DNA of 64,000 nt from positions 22,379,952 to 22,443,951 of the forward strand of contig CM055104.1 of assembly GCA_029204225.1 (NCBI GenBank), written 5' to 3'. The notes beneath the pieces were generated by a model, which saw nothing but the letters and a program-made list of their open reading frames with translations, was not told the DNA's origin and searched no databases. Shown here in pieces: positions 21,401 through 29,909 of the stretch. This DNA is from Diphasiastrum complanatum. Taxonomy: Eukaryota; Streptophyta; Lycopodiopsida; Lycopodiales; Lycopodiaceae. Position numbers and translations under genes: made by a program. Numbering within the stretch: the stretch's first letter is position 1; every line of letters starts with the position of its first letter.

Positions 21401-23684
21401 ATTTGAATCACCTTTCAGCCATAAGTAACAGATTTTCAGCATTGATTCACGTTACATCTTCTTGCTCTATTACCAGATTATATTTCAGGGTGTAGATCTT
21501 TCTAATTGGCATCATTACAATCAATACTCACTACATCATAGTAAAAAGTACACACTCATAGAAGAGAGAAAACATAAACTTCTACTGTAACGTTGTGTGG
21601 TGCTGTAAATGATCCATATAACAAGAGAGATGATGTTTCCTTTTTTCTGATCCACATAACTCAAGTCCTTCACACTGATGAAAGGACTGGACTTTATTGA
21701 CCTTCACGACTTGAGGCACTTGGGTCTATATAACATTTAATAATCAAAGTACAATTGACAACTACGTAAAAGTAACTGTCATCGGGCATATATTCATAGA
21801 GCTATCTAACAGAACATTTATAGCTTGACATTTGCTGGTGTGGCACCATTTATTGATGAATTTTGCCAAGTCATCATAGATGTCAATATGGATGTGCATT
21901 GTGAAGGTCATAATTTTAACACCATGTGGCTTCACACTTGGAAGATGTTTGTGTAGCTCATTGGTGTTGTGATGTGAGTGATAAGTAGCTGAAATGCTAC
22001 AATGAGGATTTTCCTATAAACGAAGGATCATTGTTTGTGAAAGCAATTCTGCAGTGTATCAATAAGCTTTATTCGCGTGCAAGCATTTGATTGTGCTCTC
22101 AACATTTTCACTTTCGCATAACATTCAAGGGTGACTTATGACTGGAATGCATTGGTTTGTTGGATTTGCATGCATTTATGTCATCTTTTGATATCGCCTA
22201 GCTTAAGAGTCTAAGGTAGCTCTGACTTATTATTTTGATATGTGGTATATTCTTAAGAATTTTTATCGATGAATTTTGCTCGCTATCTATTTGTGCTGAT
22301 ATGCAATGCAGATGTTGGCCTCTTGGGGATTGGAATTTGTCATGACATTCGATTTCCTGAACTTGCCATATTGTGTGCAGAAAGAGGTATATGAGAATGT
22401 AGACATATTTGTTCTGCATATAGTTGTTGAGCAAAATTTAGAAAGATTGTATAGATCACTTATTTTGGACAGGATGGGCTTTTCACCCTAATTTTGCTAA
22501 ACTCATGTTGGCCTTTGGAAAGTTTTCTCTCTCAAATCATTGCCTATTTGTTATATATGTAACTAAGGGCAGACAAAGTAGCAGTCATCTCAGAATGTTT
22601 GATGTTCATCCTTGAAGTTTTCTACCAGGTGCGGATGTTATTTGCTATCTTGCTGCCTTTGAGATGAATACTGGACCACTTTTTTGGGAGGTCTTACAAA
22701 AAGCAAGGTGATTATTCTTTTTTGTTACTGATAAGGAAGTCCGTTTGTTTGAAATGTAGTTGTAAATGTTTCGTTGTAGTTGAACTTTAGCTGATTGTTT
22801 TTTGATGTCATAATGGCACATCTGAACTTGCTCATCATCGATATGTAGGTATTCCTAATTGTGCCCATAAGATTTTCAGGTTCTTATTTGCTCATAGCAA
22901 AGTGTTTTGAAAATAATCTCTCTGATCAGTTATTTGGCCTTTTGGATTCATCTGGTGCATTTCAACTTGTAACTCTCGATAAATTCTCTGGAGTATCAGA
23001 GCTTTGGATAATCAGGTTAGTTGAATAGAGTTTCAAGCTAAATAGGAGTCTATCTGTCATCCTGATATTCTTCAGGTAGTTTAGGCAAGCTGAGAATGTA
23101 GACATAATGGTTACTATCAAAGAGTAGATGAATCTGTCTGAAAACCATTGCTTTAGTTCTTTTCTTGCACATTGTCCATGTTTGGTATCAGTCTTAAGAA
23201 TTTCAAGCTCCTTTTTGAAAATGGTTTCAGCCTTTCAAGCTCTTTTGTTTCGCTATTCTGCGTACTGCAAAAGGCATCTTTAAATCAATAAGAAGCAGAG
23301 TCAATAGGCAGTTCTAGTGGTGCGCAACTTCTTATTGCAATTCTGGTTATGAAAACTTTCTGAATTTTTCTTGTTGGGCACAACTGTCTCAGCTTTATGT
23401 GGCTACATGTTCACCTGCACGGGATCTAACTATAAATCATGCAGCTTGGGGACACTCAACAGTCGTTGGGCCCGTATGTAACCATTCTGTATAACTTCAT
23501 TATTATTTTTATTGAGTCAAATTGGATTCTTTCGATTCCTAATCTGAAAACTTCTTGTATGCCTTGTATTTCAAATTATTCAGTGAATGACATAACTGCA
23601 GTTTGGTGAGATATTGGCAACCACTGGGCATGAAGAAGCAGTAGTTTTTGCTGATATCGACTATGCATACATACGTGAAGTAAG
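7527..23684 (+). CDS. nitrilase/omega-amidase-like host gene, exons B-G
   Basis: Six exons translate in order to a nitrilase-superfamily (NIT2/omega-amidase-like) protein. B 7527-7620 gives [17 protein letters not shown] and ends TIVDT. C 22312-22386 gives [18 protein letters not shown], which holds the catalytic Cys of the family. D 22629-22707 gives [18 protein letters not shown] is a 16-nt microexon at 23000-23015 (RALDNQ). F 23393-23473 gives [11 protein letters not shown] and [10 protein letters not shown] 23602-23684 gives [20 protein letters not shown]. All flanking sites are GT-AG and every phase matches. Intron B-C is 14.69 kb and full of transposons. The family hydrolyses carbon-nitrogen bonds in small amides. 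The exon with the catalytic Lys and the N-terminal half with the Glu were not found intact, and the last exon looks broken, so this may be a pseudogene. Confidence 0.85.
7630..8540. other. intron of the nitrilase-like gene; no gene seen
   Basis: The stretch is AT-rich, with A/T homopolymer runs at 7902-7937, and has no recognisable coding sequence. GGTTTAGGGTTTAGGGT at 8281-8297 is a two-unit telomere-type repeat. Short direct repeats of GCTCACCAGAAGAGTGACAAGCT occur around 8354-8432. Confidence 0.6.
8545..8805. repeat. GC-rich dispersed repeat, copy 1
   Basis: This is the first of three direct copies (also 10640-10910 and 10990-11270). Shared landmarks are AAACGGATCCCGTTTGGAG, TCGGACGGA, CAAAACTAGTCCATTT, the CATTTTGACCG box and GAGCCAGGCTC. 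Copies 1 and 3 are closest. No coding meaning is evident. The repeats may be subterminal sequence of a DNA transposon. Confidence 0.8.
8806..9044 (+). other. short helical ORF remnant, unassigned
   Basis: A frame from about 8866 reads [17 protein letters not shown], then a helix-rich Glu/Arg/Leu segment, and stops after about 47 residues. It has no methionine start and no recognised domain. It may be a scrap of a transposon protein. Confidence 0.25.
9045..10495. repeat. large palindrome with ~700-bp arms
   Basis: The left arm (about 9045-9743) and right arm (about 9751-10495) are inverted copies meeting at a centre of only a few bases near 9745-9750. Matching landmarks, in order from the centre outward, are CAGAGACAGCACCCA with TGGGTGCTGTCTCTG; TCGACTCCACGTGAAACG with its inverse; AGCAATGGTCAA and TCTTTCCAGTGCA; GAGTGAAAGCCAG; GAGTACAGGCCTTCAG; and the outer GTGAATGGCA boxes. 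I estimate roughly 75-80% identity by eye. The left arm contains a TTTAGGG run (9226-9249) absent from the right. The arms hold coding-like scraps such as [18 protein letters not shown] on the minus strand of the right arm. A transcript would fold into a long hairpin. Confidence 0.85.
10640..10910. repeat. GC-rich dispersed repeat, copy 2
   Basis: This is a direct copy of the repeat at 8545-8805. It starts near CCTCGTCCTGTCTGCTC and runs through GGGGAAACCGGGCCGTCGG, CAAAACTAGTCCATTTC, CATTTTGACCGGACGACACC and GAGCCAGGCTCGG. It is the most diverged of the three copies. Confidence 0.8.
10990..11270. repeat. GC-rich dispersed repeat, copy 3
   Basis: This copy follows copy 2 in tandem after about 80 bases. 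It opens GTCCGGTCCTCGTCCCGTC, contains AAACGGATCCCGTTTGGAG as in copy 1, and ends near TACATTCTACGCAGG. It lies at the 3' side of the hAT transposase gene (which is on the minus strand), so the array may be hAT subterminal sequence. That is inference. Confidence 0.8.
11271..11889. other. 3' flank of hAT transposase; no gene
   Basis: This is G/T-rich sequence with GGATGTGG and GTTATGG repeats at 11340-11480, TTAGGGTTTAGGGT near 11440, and a short CT microsatellite at 11559-11578. It probably contains the 3' untranslated and terminal part of the hAT element. I could not define the terminal inverted repeat or the 8-bp target duplication. Confidence 0.4.
11890..15044 (-). pseudogene. hAT transposase (BED finger, DUF659, hAT dimer)
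   Basis: Seven exons with GT-AG sites can be traced: 15044-14038, 13908-13685, 13594-13265, 13153-12951, 12861-12729, 12649-12458 and 12351-11890. Exon 1 encodes [12 protein letters not shown], a BED-type finger ([10 protein letters not shown], then RAHMGG), an Ala/Pro-rich linker and the DUF659 core with MADGWTD. Exon 2 gives [16 protein letters not shown] and [17 protein letters not shown], typical of the hAT catalytic region. Exon 4 gives [18 protein letters not shown]. Exon 5 ends ALRVLSQ. Exon 6 gives [20 protein letters not shown], the C-terminal dimer region. The last exon is an acidic tail. Frameshifts near 14500 and 13075 and two TAG stops in exon 3 disable it. The sequence is much more GC-rich than its surroundings. 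Confidence 0.9.
15045..15108. repeat. CT/GA microsatellite at hAT start codon
   Basis: About 32 CT units directly abut the transposase ATG (15044 on the minus strand), so the 5' UTR would be a pure GA run. It is followed by CACACACA and CCCTAAACCCTAAACC near 15145-15165. Confidence 0.95.
15109..15569. repeat. microsatellites and GC-rich tandem units
   Basis: It holds several CA runs, a second CT microsatellite (15335-15414), an A20 run (15503-15522), and then a tandem of about 17 bases, ACGCGTTCGGGGCCCGG / ACGCGTTCTGGGCCCTAG / ACGCGTCCG (15521-15567). This is probably the 5' end of the hAT element. Its exact terminus was not resolved. Confidence 0.6.
15570..15811 (+). mobile_element. copia 5' LTR remnant
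   Basis: This ends GTTTATCAACA directly before a tRNA-Met primer site, so it is the 3' end of a plus-strand copia LTR. The LTR start is not identifiable because hAT-related sequence abuts it. Confidence 0.55.
15813..15824 (+). other. tRNA-Met primer-binding site
   Basis: TGGTATCAGAGC lies one base after the LTR end ATCAACA, marking a plus-strand copia element. Confidence 0.9.
15970..16727 (+). pseudogene. copia integrase end and RT start
   Basis: The frame begins at [17 protein letters not shown] (end of integrase), runs through [22 protein letters not shown] and the RT start [39 protein letters not shown], and breaks at [14 protein letters not shown]. Gag, protease and most of integrase are missing, because the short leader after the primer site joins directly to the end of integrase. 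The 3' break is sharp: a gypsy LTR begins at 16728. The rest of this copia element was not found downstream of the gypsy element. Confidence 0.88.
16728..17098 (+). mobile_element. gypsy 5' LTR with TATA box
   Basis: The sequence between the broken copia frame and the next tRNA-Met primer site behaves as an LTR. It has a clear promoter, GGTATAAATAGGG (TATA at 16963-16969), and a pyrimidine-rich region about 90 bases downstream. The ends are not the usual TG/CA, so the borders are approximate. No second copy is present, so the element is 3'-truncated. Confidence 0.6.
16963..16969 (+). promoter_or_regulatory. TATA box of gypsy LTR
   Basis: TATAAAT lies within GAGGGTATAAATAGGGC, a textbook plant TATA context, about 135 bases before the end of the LTR. 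Confidence 0.7.
17099..17110 (+). other. tRNA-Met primer-binding site of gypsy element
   Basis: TGGTATCAGAGC occurs immediately after the putative LTR. The downstream ORFs are of gypsy type. Confidence 0.85.
17378..17905 (+). repeat. leader minisatellite, ~75-bp units
   Basis: Six or seven degenerate units each contain CTGTCCAGCGCCCTACTA, a CATCACTTTCGTCAATTTT-like stretch and GATTGGTGGTGGCTG. The array fills the gypsy leader between the primer site and gag. The frames across it are broken, so it is unlikely to be translated. Confidence 0.8.
17940..19174 (+). pseudogene. gypsy gag and protease
   Basis: The gag core (17940-18360) reads [19 protein letters not shown], then [18 protein letters not shown] and YISQYREAI, with TAA and TAG stops at about 18200 and 18358. 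Next comes a basic region, the CCHC knuckle [14 protein letters not shown] (about 18523), and the aspartic protease with [13 protein letters not shown] (about 18795). The family motif is usually DSGAT, so Ser has become Asp here. Further protease features are [12 protein letters not shown], with Gly replaced in the usual LGRDWL-type segment. The frame from 18521 to 19174 is otherwise open. Confidence 0.88.
19190..20630 (+). pseudogene. gypsy RT and RNase H
   Basis: The RT begins [21 protein letters not shown], continues through [20 protein letters not shown] and VDYRALN, and breaks by stops and frameshifts between 19440 and 19690. From 19689 it is open: [15 protein letters not shown], the catalytic [36 protein letters not shown], then RNase [44 protein letters not shown] and ADALSRMP. 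The order is Ty3/gypsy. No integrase follows, so the element ends within or just after RNase H. Confidence 0.9.
20631..21350 (+). other. sequence after gypsy RNase H, unassigned
   Basis: The RNase H frame ends with TAG, and [11 protein letters not shown] then reads on as in the RNase H-integrase spacer of gypsy elements. After a further TAG an open stretch (20680-20960) reads [17 protein letters not shown] and [18 protein letters not shown], ending [19 protein letters not shown]. It is acidic then basic and resembles no integrase motif I know. It may be a foreign insert or a diverged spacer. Nothing is recognised beyond 20960. Confidence 0.4.
21351..22311. other. intron of nitrilase-like gene, no gene
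   Basis: AT-rich sequence without repeats or ORFs of note. It ends in the branch/acceptor region TTGTGCTGATATGCAATGCAG of nitrilase exon C, so it is probably original intron sequence on the 3' side of the transposon nest. Confidence 0.6.
22312..23684 (+). CDS. nitrilase-like gene, downstream exon cluster
   Basis: Five exons in 1.4 kb are listed separately because they lie far from the upstream exon. The acceptor ATGCAATGCAG precedes exon C, and its first two bases complete the split Asp codon left by exon B. Exon D ends with AG, which is completed by the first base of the microexon. The microexon ends on a codon boundary, as exon F requires. The introns are 242, 292, 377 and 128 bases, ordinary for plants. 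Conservation is strong and no stops occur within these exons. That argues for recent or ongoing selection on this half. Confidence 0.88.
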
Positions 23685-23945
23685 GTACATTGCACTGTTC
23701 ATTGAAGGAGGTTTTGGCTTTTTGTTCTACGAACGAGCTTAGATTCTTAAGAACTTTTGTCTATATGTTCTATAATTGTTTTGGTGCAAAGTTAGCAATA
23801 ATCTGTTCCTGATTGTTTATCTGTGTAAATAACTGAAAATCGTGACTGAAGTACTTGAAACATAAACAGGAAAGTTTTCCTAAACATAAGACTCCAATAA
23901 CTGCCGGTCTAAATTATCAAATGTCGCATCTCTTGTCAAGATATC

Positions 23946-23995
<50 letters not shown>

Positions 23996-24390
23996 TTTAT
24001 GTTACCTCATCCACTTGAGATTCTTTAAAACAGATGGGTGTTTCTCAATGGTTTTTGTTATGGCTCTCCTACCAAGGACCCAAGCTGGTCCAGGCTCAAT
24101 CTTGCTAGTGGTTCATAGATGGCTGATTTTGGTGCAACTACATAGACAACTACACTTTGCAGGTGGCGGAACTGTTTGTCCAAGATGTTGTGATAAGACT
24201 GCATAGACTTCCGAATTCCATGCTCTTAGACAAGGATATCAAATATATTACTTTTGGACCATCATTTCCAAAGGTCTGGGAACATACTTGCATATGAGTA
24301 GTGGATAGCATCCACATATAGAGATGCACAAAGTCCAGACAATTGATCAATTATGTCTTGCAGATATGCTGTGTGCATATGTGAGTCATA
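23685..24390 (+). other. nitrilase 3' region, GA repeat, nothing further
   Basis: An acceptor-like AAACAG at 23876 precedes GAAAGTTTTCC. The phase left by exon G gives about ten residues (KVFLNIRLQ) then TAA, while a +1 frame reads ESFPKHKTPITAGLNY. The conserved C-terminal region with QRRGDLY was not found. A GA microsatellite at 23948-23993 follows. No further exon is visible up to 24390. Confidence 0.5.
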
Positions 24391-25178
24391 GTTGCATTCA
24401 AACGATTCAAACGTCCACGTTTGAAACACGTTTGAATGAAAGTTTCAAACGTTTGAAACAAAACCCAATTTTTTCTTTTGGTTTTTTTGGGTTTTGAACA
24501 ATTTTAGTGCTAATTTAAGTTTTGGAATCTTATATGTAACATAAAAGTGGTTGAATAAGCATTGTCAACAAATAAAAACATTCAATGTACAATGATTAGT
24601 CAAGGTCATTATATCTTTTGTTAAAAACCTTCCAGACATATTTGGAATGCATACTTTACGAATTGATCAACCATTGATAACCTGCAACTATTCTTCACAG
24701 GAAATTTGGCCAAGCAAATGGGTATGTCAATAGCTAGGATGGGGCGCCCTAGAGGGTAGAAGACTCACCAAATCTTGCTGAAATCTGATCTGTGGCCAAA
24801 CATAACCAATTGATTCTTTGAAGTGGCCTCAAAACCTGTTTTTTTGCACACACTGCTTGTAGCAGATAAACTGACCTTCGAAACTGTGATTTGATGCTTT
24901 CAATCAATCCAACATAGTCAAAAACCCTCACTTGCAAGAAATCTTGGCAAAAGATGGAGATGACAAAGAGCTTCGATCAAGCACGTGAAAGAGAGGAGGG
25001 CGCATTTTATTCCACGACAGTCTACCAGTCAGTTAGACTCTAGAGGCTGGTGCAAGCTGAGGCAGAGGTCATTATTTAGGTACACGGGCCCAAATTTTTT
25101 TTTTAATATCGTCACGCACACCTTTTGGGGCCTTAGGACCTCAATAAAAACCACGTTTCAAACGCATTTGAATGCAAC
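24391..25178. mobile_element. candidate non-autonomous TIR element
   Basis: The left end GTTGCATTCAAACG (24391-24404) is an inverted match of the right end CGCATTTGAATGCAAC (25163-25178). Subterminal copies of the GTTTGAA/TTCAAAC motif lie next to both ends. GTGAGT occurs just outside both sides (24381 and 25183), which may be a diverged target duplication. Length is 788 bp and there is no coding sequence. Superfamily unknown. Confidence 0.45.
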
Positions 25179-25764
25179 CATTGTGAGTGAAATAATCACC
25201 TTATGTGTGTTTGCATAAAATTACGAGAGAAACTTGTCCACTAGAATGAGTCCATTTGAAGTAATTAAACTATGGTCTGTGACTAGCTAGTCCTAGTACC
25301 CATATGTATCGTAGACAAGCTGCATAGTTCTTGACTTCATATGCAACATAAGCTAGAGATCTTTCCAAGGCCATGGTCTTGATAGAGAGTTATACCCCGA
25401 GGAACCATACTGTAAACGCATGATCCTGTAGTTTTACACTAACAATCTAACAAGTTATTCATCAATCAGAATCACGGGAGCTGAAGGAAGTAACACACCA
25501 ATGCCAAAGCAAACACACTAAAGCTGTATTACTTAACTGAAAGAGAAATACAATACATATAGTAACTATCAATTTTTGTGGGTTTACCGTTGCATGGCAA
25601 ATCGATCCTCGCTACGGGACAATTGTCCCAACTCACAAACTCAAGTGTCGTTGACATGGTGCTTGTCACTGTAGCATGTATTGAAAGTTTGAAAACTATT
25701 ATTTATAGGCTAGCAACGTGTCAACTGGAAATAATTGAAAACAAACTAGGCTTATTATTCCAAC
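25179..25764. other. no gene seen
   Basis: AT-rich sequence. No domain-like translation, repeat or LTR end was recognised. Confidence 0.5.
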
Positions 25765-26009
25765 ACTCATTGAGTTTTTCTCTAACAACTCAAATTTTCT
25801 CTAATGAAGTGATGTTTAATTTCAAAATGCTTAGTGCGTGCTTGAAATACTAGATTCCTAGCTAATTGTATAGCGCTTTGGCTATCACCCTTGATGATGG
25901 TAGGCTCAATCTATAAGATATCACTGTCTTCTAGCATCTGTCTAGTCATATTGCCTCGTGTTGCAAAACATAGGGCTTTATACTCTGCTTCTGTAGCGGA
26001 TAGAGATGA
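25765..26009 (-). pseudogene. copia RNase H fragment
   Basis: The minus strand reads HSSLSATEAEYKALCFATRG, then a TAG, then IIKGDSQSAIQLARN and FQARTKHFEIKHHFIREN. This is the copia RNase H end, cut at both sides. Its right edge coincides with the truncated left edge of a copia LTR at 26011, in opposite orientation. Confidence 0.8.
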
Positions 26010-26010
26010 A

Positions 26011-26243
26011 TGCCTAGGATTTCTTAAGTAAGCTTATTTGTTGTTAGCAGGTCGTACATTGGCTGCACTTCACACGTGTGAAGCCTTTGGATCATTATTT
26101 TTGGTTGTTCTTGCTTGGATATATAAAGAATTGTCAAGTAGAAGCTAGATTTGGATGCTAGTTTTGATAAAGATTCCAAGCTTCCAATCACTCTTATTGA
26201 TCATTTGTAGATCAAATTGAGTCCATTACTCTGAAATTTCACA
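26011..26243 (+). repeat. truncated 5' LTR of copia element
   Basis: This matches the last ~245 bases of the right LTR, from TAGGATTTCTTAAGTAA to TGAAATTTCACA, with scattered substitutions and small indels. The upstream ~600 bases are gone, replaced by an RNase H scrap in opposite orientation. Confidence 0.85.
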
Positions 26244-26863
26244 TGGTATTAGAGCCAAGTCTAAGAGCTTTGATAATGATCCAAATCTCTTTATTTTACA
26301 CAAAGCATTGGTGCTAAAATCAATTTGGAGGGCGACTCTAACCAATAGTTTACTTGAACATTTGAAGTTCAAATGAGTGTGTAAAGTTCAAGTGTACTTC
26401 CCACATGTGTGAGAGGCTGCTAGAATTGTACTTTCACCATATCTATGTGATTTTTCCATATTTGTGCTTCAAACAAATTTGTGAGAGTAAAACTAGTGAT
26501 TTGCTTTGTAAAAATTCATTGATCTCATTGTAGATTTGATGTGAAATGGTGTTAGATAATTGGTATACCTCTAAATCATTGTGAGTGAGGTTTGAGGCTT
26601 ATGTTTTTAGTTTTAGAGAGAGACTAAATCCATTCTAAACACCATAGGGAGGCATAGGCACTTCCAAGAGTCAAATCAAGTTTTTCCAAGAGGATAGTGT
26701 GTGTAGAATTTTATTTCCCAAGTCTTTTTGAGTTTAAGATCATTATAGATCTTACTTCTTGAGTTTTGTGAGATTCAAGTGAGTAGCTTTGTGGCTAAAT
26801 TTTGAGAAAGAGAGAAGGGAGAGCCTTTAAATAGTACATTTGTTGTACTTGTTACTAGTAAAA

Positions 26864-27729
26864 ATGGGTTCAATTGGAGCCTATCTTCTTGAAGCTAGTG
26901 GAAGGTTGAATTCAAGTAACTATTCAATTTGGAAAGTAAGAATGGAGTCACTTTTAGTGCTCCAAGATATGTATGATCTTGTTATTGGTGAGGAGGAAGA
27001 GCCTCAAGGAGGACAAAATCTAGTGAGGTACAAAAGAGAGCTAGACTACCATTGCATTGTCTAAAAATTAATGTTATAAATGAACTCCTTAAAGAAGTTG
27101 CTTCATGTACCTCAGCCAAGGAGGCTTGGGACTCCTTGAAAGGGATTTATGAATCCAAAAATATATCTAGAGTGCCTATGCTTAGAAACAAAGTTATACA
27201 AAGCATTAGAGGTAGTGATGAGAGTGCTCAAGAGTATGTCTTGAGGATAAAATCTCTCAATAAAGAACTTTCCATCATTAGTAAAAACATTCATGATGAT
27301 GAGCTTGTGCAAATCATACTAAATGGTCTTGAGTTCTCCAATCTAGTAGAAAGTTTTGTCATACAAGATTCCTTACCTTCTATTGACAAGCTCCATAGTG
27401 TGCTTGTGGCCGAGGAGAGTAGGATCCTACATGTGAGACAAAGGATTGGTTCCTTGAATCTACATGATGGAGGTGAGAAGGTCGACTTCTCAAGCAAAGG
27501 CAAAATGAAGTCCAAGAAGAAGATCCAAAGCATGGAGGCCGAGAGTGATGATGAAGCATCAAGCTCTAAAGGAAAGAAGAAAGACAAAGCCAAACAAAAG
27601 TGCTTCTTTTGTGGAAAGAAGGGTCACTTTGCATCTGAGTGCTACAAAAAGAAGAATGCACATAGTGAGAGCAAGCAAGGCAACCTTACCCTTGAGGAGG
27701 AGGAAGATTATGAGGATGAAGTTGATTAA
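26864..27729 (+). pseudogene. copia gag with zinc knuckle
   Basis: It starts MGSIGAYLLEASGRLNSSNY with SIWKVRMESLL, the typical copia gag opening. The frame shifts at about 27055 and goes on through SAKEAWDSLKGIYE, VIQSIRGSDESAQEY and DDELVQIILNGLE to a Lys/Ser-rich region and the knuckle CFFCGKKGHFASEC (about 27601). The end is acidic (LEEEEDYEDEVD). About 287 codons in total, of normal gag length. One frameshift is the only visible break. Confidence 0.88.
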
Positions 27730-27735
27730 TCCTTG

Positions 27736-28548
27736 ATGGCATCTACTCCAACAAGCAAGAGCTACTCCAATGACACATGGTGGATTGATAGTGAGGCTAG
27801 TTCCCACATGACATTCCAAAAGGATTTCTTCTCAACTCTTGTACCTTTTGTAGGTTGTAAAAAGTCTATTCTAACAGCAAGTCATTAAGAATGTAGAATA
27901 GATGGAGTGGGAACAATATCTTTAAGTCTTGGATCCTCTAAAAGATTGGTTCTAGAAAATGTACTCTATGTTCCTAATCTTACTAAGAGCTTGCTAAGTG
28001 TTGGACAACTAATGGATAGTGGTTTAGATGTCCATTTTAAGCAAGGTGTTTGCTCTATTATGATGAATGACACTTGCATTGTAAAGGGATTCAAGCAAGG
28101 GAGGCTATTCAAGCTTGATGCTAATGTGTTTCTTGAAAGTGTGAACATGGTTAAGGAGGAGCTTACACAAGTGGAACTTTGGCATAAGAGGTTGGGCCAA
28201 CCCAACTTCAAATCTATGGAGATCCTATGCACGAAGGAGCTTGAACTCGGCCTTCCAAAAGCATTTTCAAAGTGTGGAAAGAGTTGTGAGGCTTGTAGCC
28301 TCTCAAAGGCTCATAAGCAACCATTTGCTAACTCTTCTACTAGATCTTCTAAGTCATTAGATCTCATTCATAGTGATGTGCACTCTTTTTCTCAAGTATC
28401 TAATGAAAGTGCATTATTGTATGTATCTTTTATTGATGGTTACTCTAGATACATTTGGATTGAACTTTTGGATTCCAAAAGTAAGATGTTTGAGTTTTTC
28501 AATAAGATCAAGAATGATGTGTTCATTCATAATGTTGAAAAATTGTAA
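27736..28548 (+). pseudogene. copia protease and integrase start
   Basis: The protease motif is WWIDSEASSHMTFQ, where the usual DSGAS has Gly changed to Glu, which would abolish activity. A TAA lies at about 27886. Then VLYVPNLTKSLLSVGQL, the pre-integrase segment LWHKRLGQPNF with SCEACSLSKAHKQPF, and the integrase start LIHSDVHSF and VSFIDGYSRYIWIE follow. The frame stops at 28548, before the second catalytic Asp. Confidence 0.88.
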
Positions 28549-29064
28549 ATTTTCAATCTTAGAGACAAGTTATAAACTTCTTATGAGAATAAGTGAAGCA
28601 TCCAAAGTGGACACTTATATCCATAAGCAAGTAGTTAGCCTTATTGAGATGGAAATACTTTTTAATTTCAATATTAGAAAAATCATGCCAAGTTGTGGTG
28701 ATTTTTGGACTTATGTTTCTAGCATAAGTAATATTGATGCATGATCATGTTTGTAGTGATCAGCATGAGACATGGTGGTGTCGGATTTCCATCAAGGAGG
28801 AGCATGCACGTCAAGAAAGAGAATGCCTCGAAATTTGGAAGGAATCAATTTTGGAGGTGCTAGGATGGTGCAAAGCTCCCAAGTTCGTCAAAGAAGTCAA
28901 CATCAAGGAGGCACTATCATGGATATGGTGATCTCGGATCTTCATCAAACTTATTGGCTGATCTTAACACCTTTGAACCAGCAAGGATCCATATTTGAAG
29001 ACCAATTCAGCCCATGGAGTCAAGCTTAAGATCATCATGCTTTTATCAAGTTAGTTTTGAGGAG
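28549..29064 (+). other. deleted-pol junction region
   Basis: There is no pol sequence here. The region contains two related stretches (TCGGATTTCCATCAAGGAGGAG near 28780 and TCTCGGATCTTCATCAAAC near 28931) and ends with a purine-rich tract, TTTTGAGGAG (29055-29064), directly before the 3' LTR. Confidence 0.6.
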
Positions 29065-29909
29065 TGTTAGAATTGACAAAAACTAAGTTGATCAAATCTT
29101 GTAAATACCATAATGACTTGTGCCTATCATCATTAGACATGTGTGGATCCTGTTCCCACGCGTGAAATCTATGCCTAAGTCATTTAGATAGATCATATAG
29201 GTTGTACATCTCATTCAATTTGGAAACTAGTGGTTAAATTGGCCAAAAACTAGTTTAGTAGTACTATGCCACTTGGCACCATTCTAGTGGTAGAAAATGC
29301 TATATCACATGGGTAGGAGTGGTTTCCCACGTGTGAAATGTCAAGCATAAAGTTCAGATCCATTGCATATAGATTTCATTTGAGTCAAATGTCAAATCTC
29401 CTAAATTGTAGGAGTTATCTCTTACATTGTAGGATCTAGAAGGTCAATACTAGCCACCAATGATGATGTGGCAAATTAGTGGAATCTTAGCCAAAGTGGA
29501 TATGGATAAGCACTGTGAGCTGTCTCACACGTGTTGGATATGGCTTAGAGAGAGATTATGAAGATTTTGTATCATCCATGTGAGATCCATTTGGAGGCTA
29601 ATGATGAGAAACATTGATTTGGGAGCAATCTTGGTATTTTCACTCTCTTAAGCAAGTTCTTTGTGGATGATTGCTTAGGATTTCTTAAGTAAACTTATTT
29701 CCTGTTAGCAGGCCGTACAGTGACTGTACTTCACACGTGTGAAGCCTTTGGATTATTATTTGTTGTTGTTCTTGCTTGGATATATAGAAATTGTCAAGTA
29801 GAAGCTAGATTTGGATGCTAGTTTTGATATAGGTCAAGATTCCAAGCTTCCAATCACTCTTATTGATCATTTGTAGATCAAATTTTGTCCATTACTATGA
29901 AATTTCACA
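29065..29909 (+). repeat. copia 3' LTR, 845 bp
   Basis: It opens TGTTAGAATTGAC and closes GAAATTTCACA. Palindromic G-box-like sites recur: CCCACGCGTGAAAT (~29157), CCCACGTGTGAAAT (~29325), CTCACACGTGTT (~29523) and TTCACACGTGTGAA (~29731). Confidence 0.88.

Larger units (their letters stand above)
26011..29909 (+). mobile_element. copia element, pol mostly deleted
   Basis: The element has a 5'-truncated left LTR (26011-26243), a primer site TGGTATTAGAGCC (26244-26256), gag, protease, the beginning of integrase, and a complete right LTR (29065-29909). RT and RNase H are missing, with about 0.5 kb of unrelated sequence between the integrase break (28548) and the polypurine tract. The LTRs carry TTCACACGTGTGAA palindromes. 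It is non-autonomous. Confidence 0.88.
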
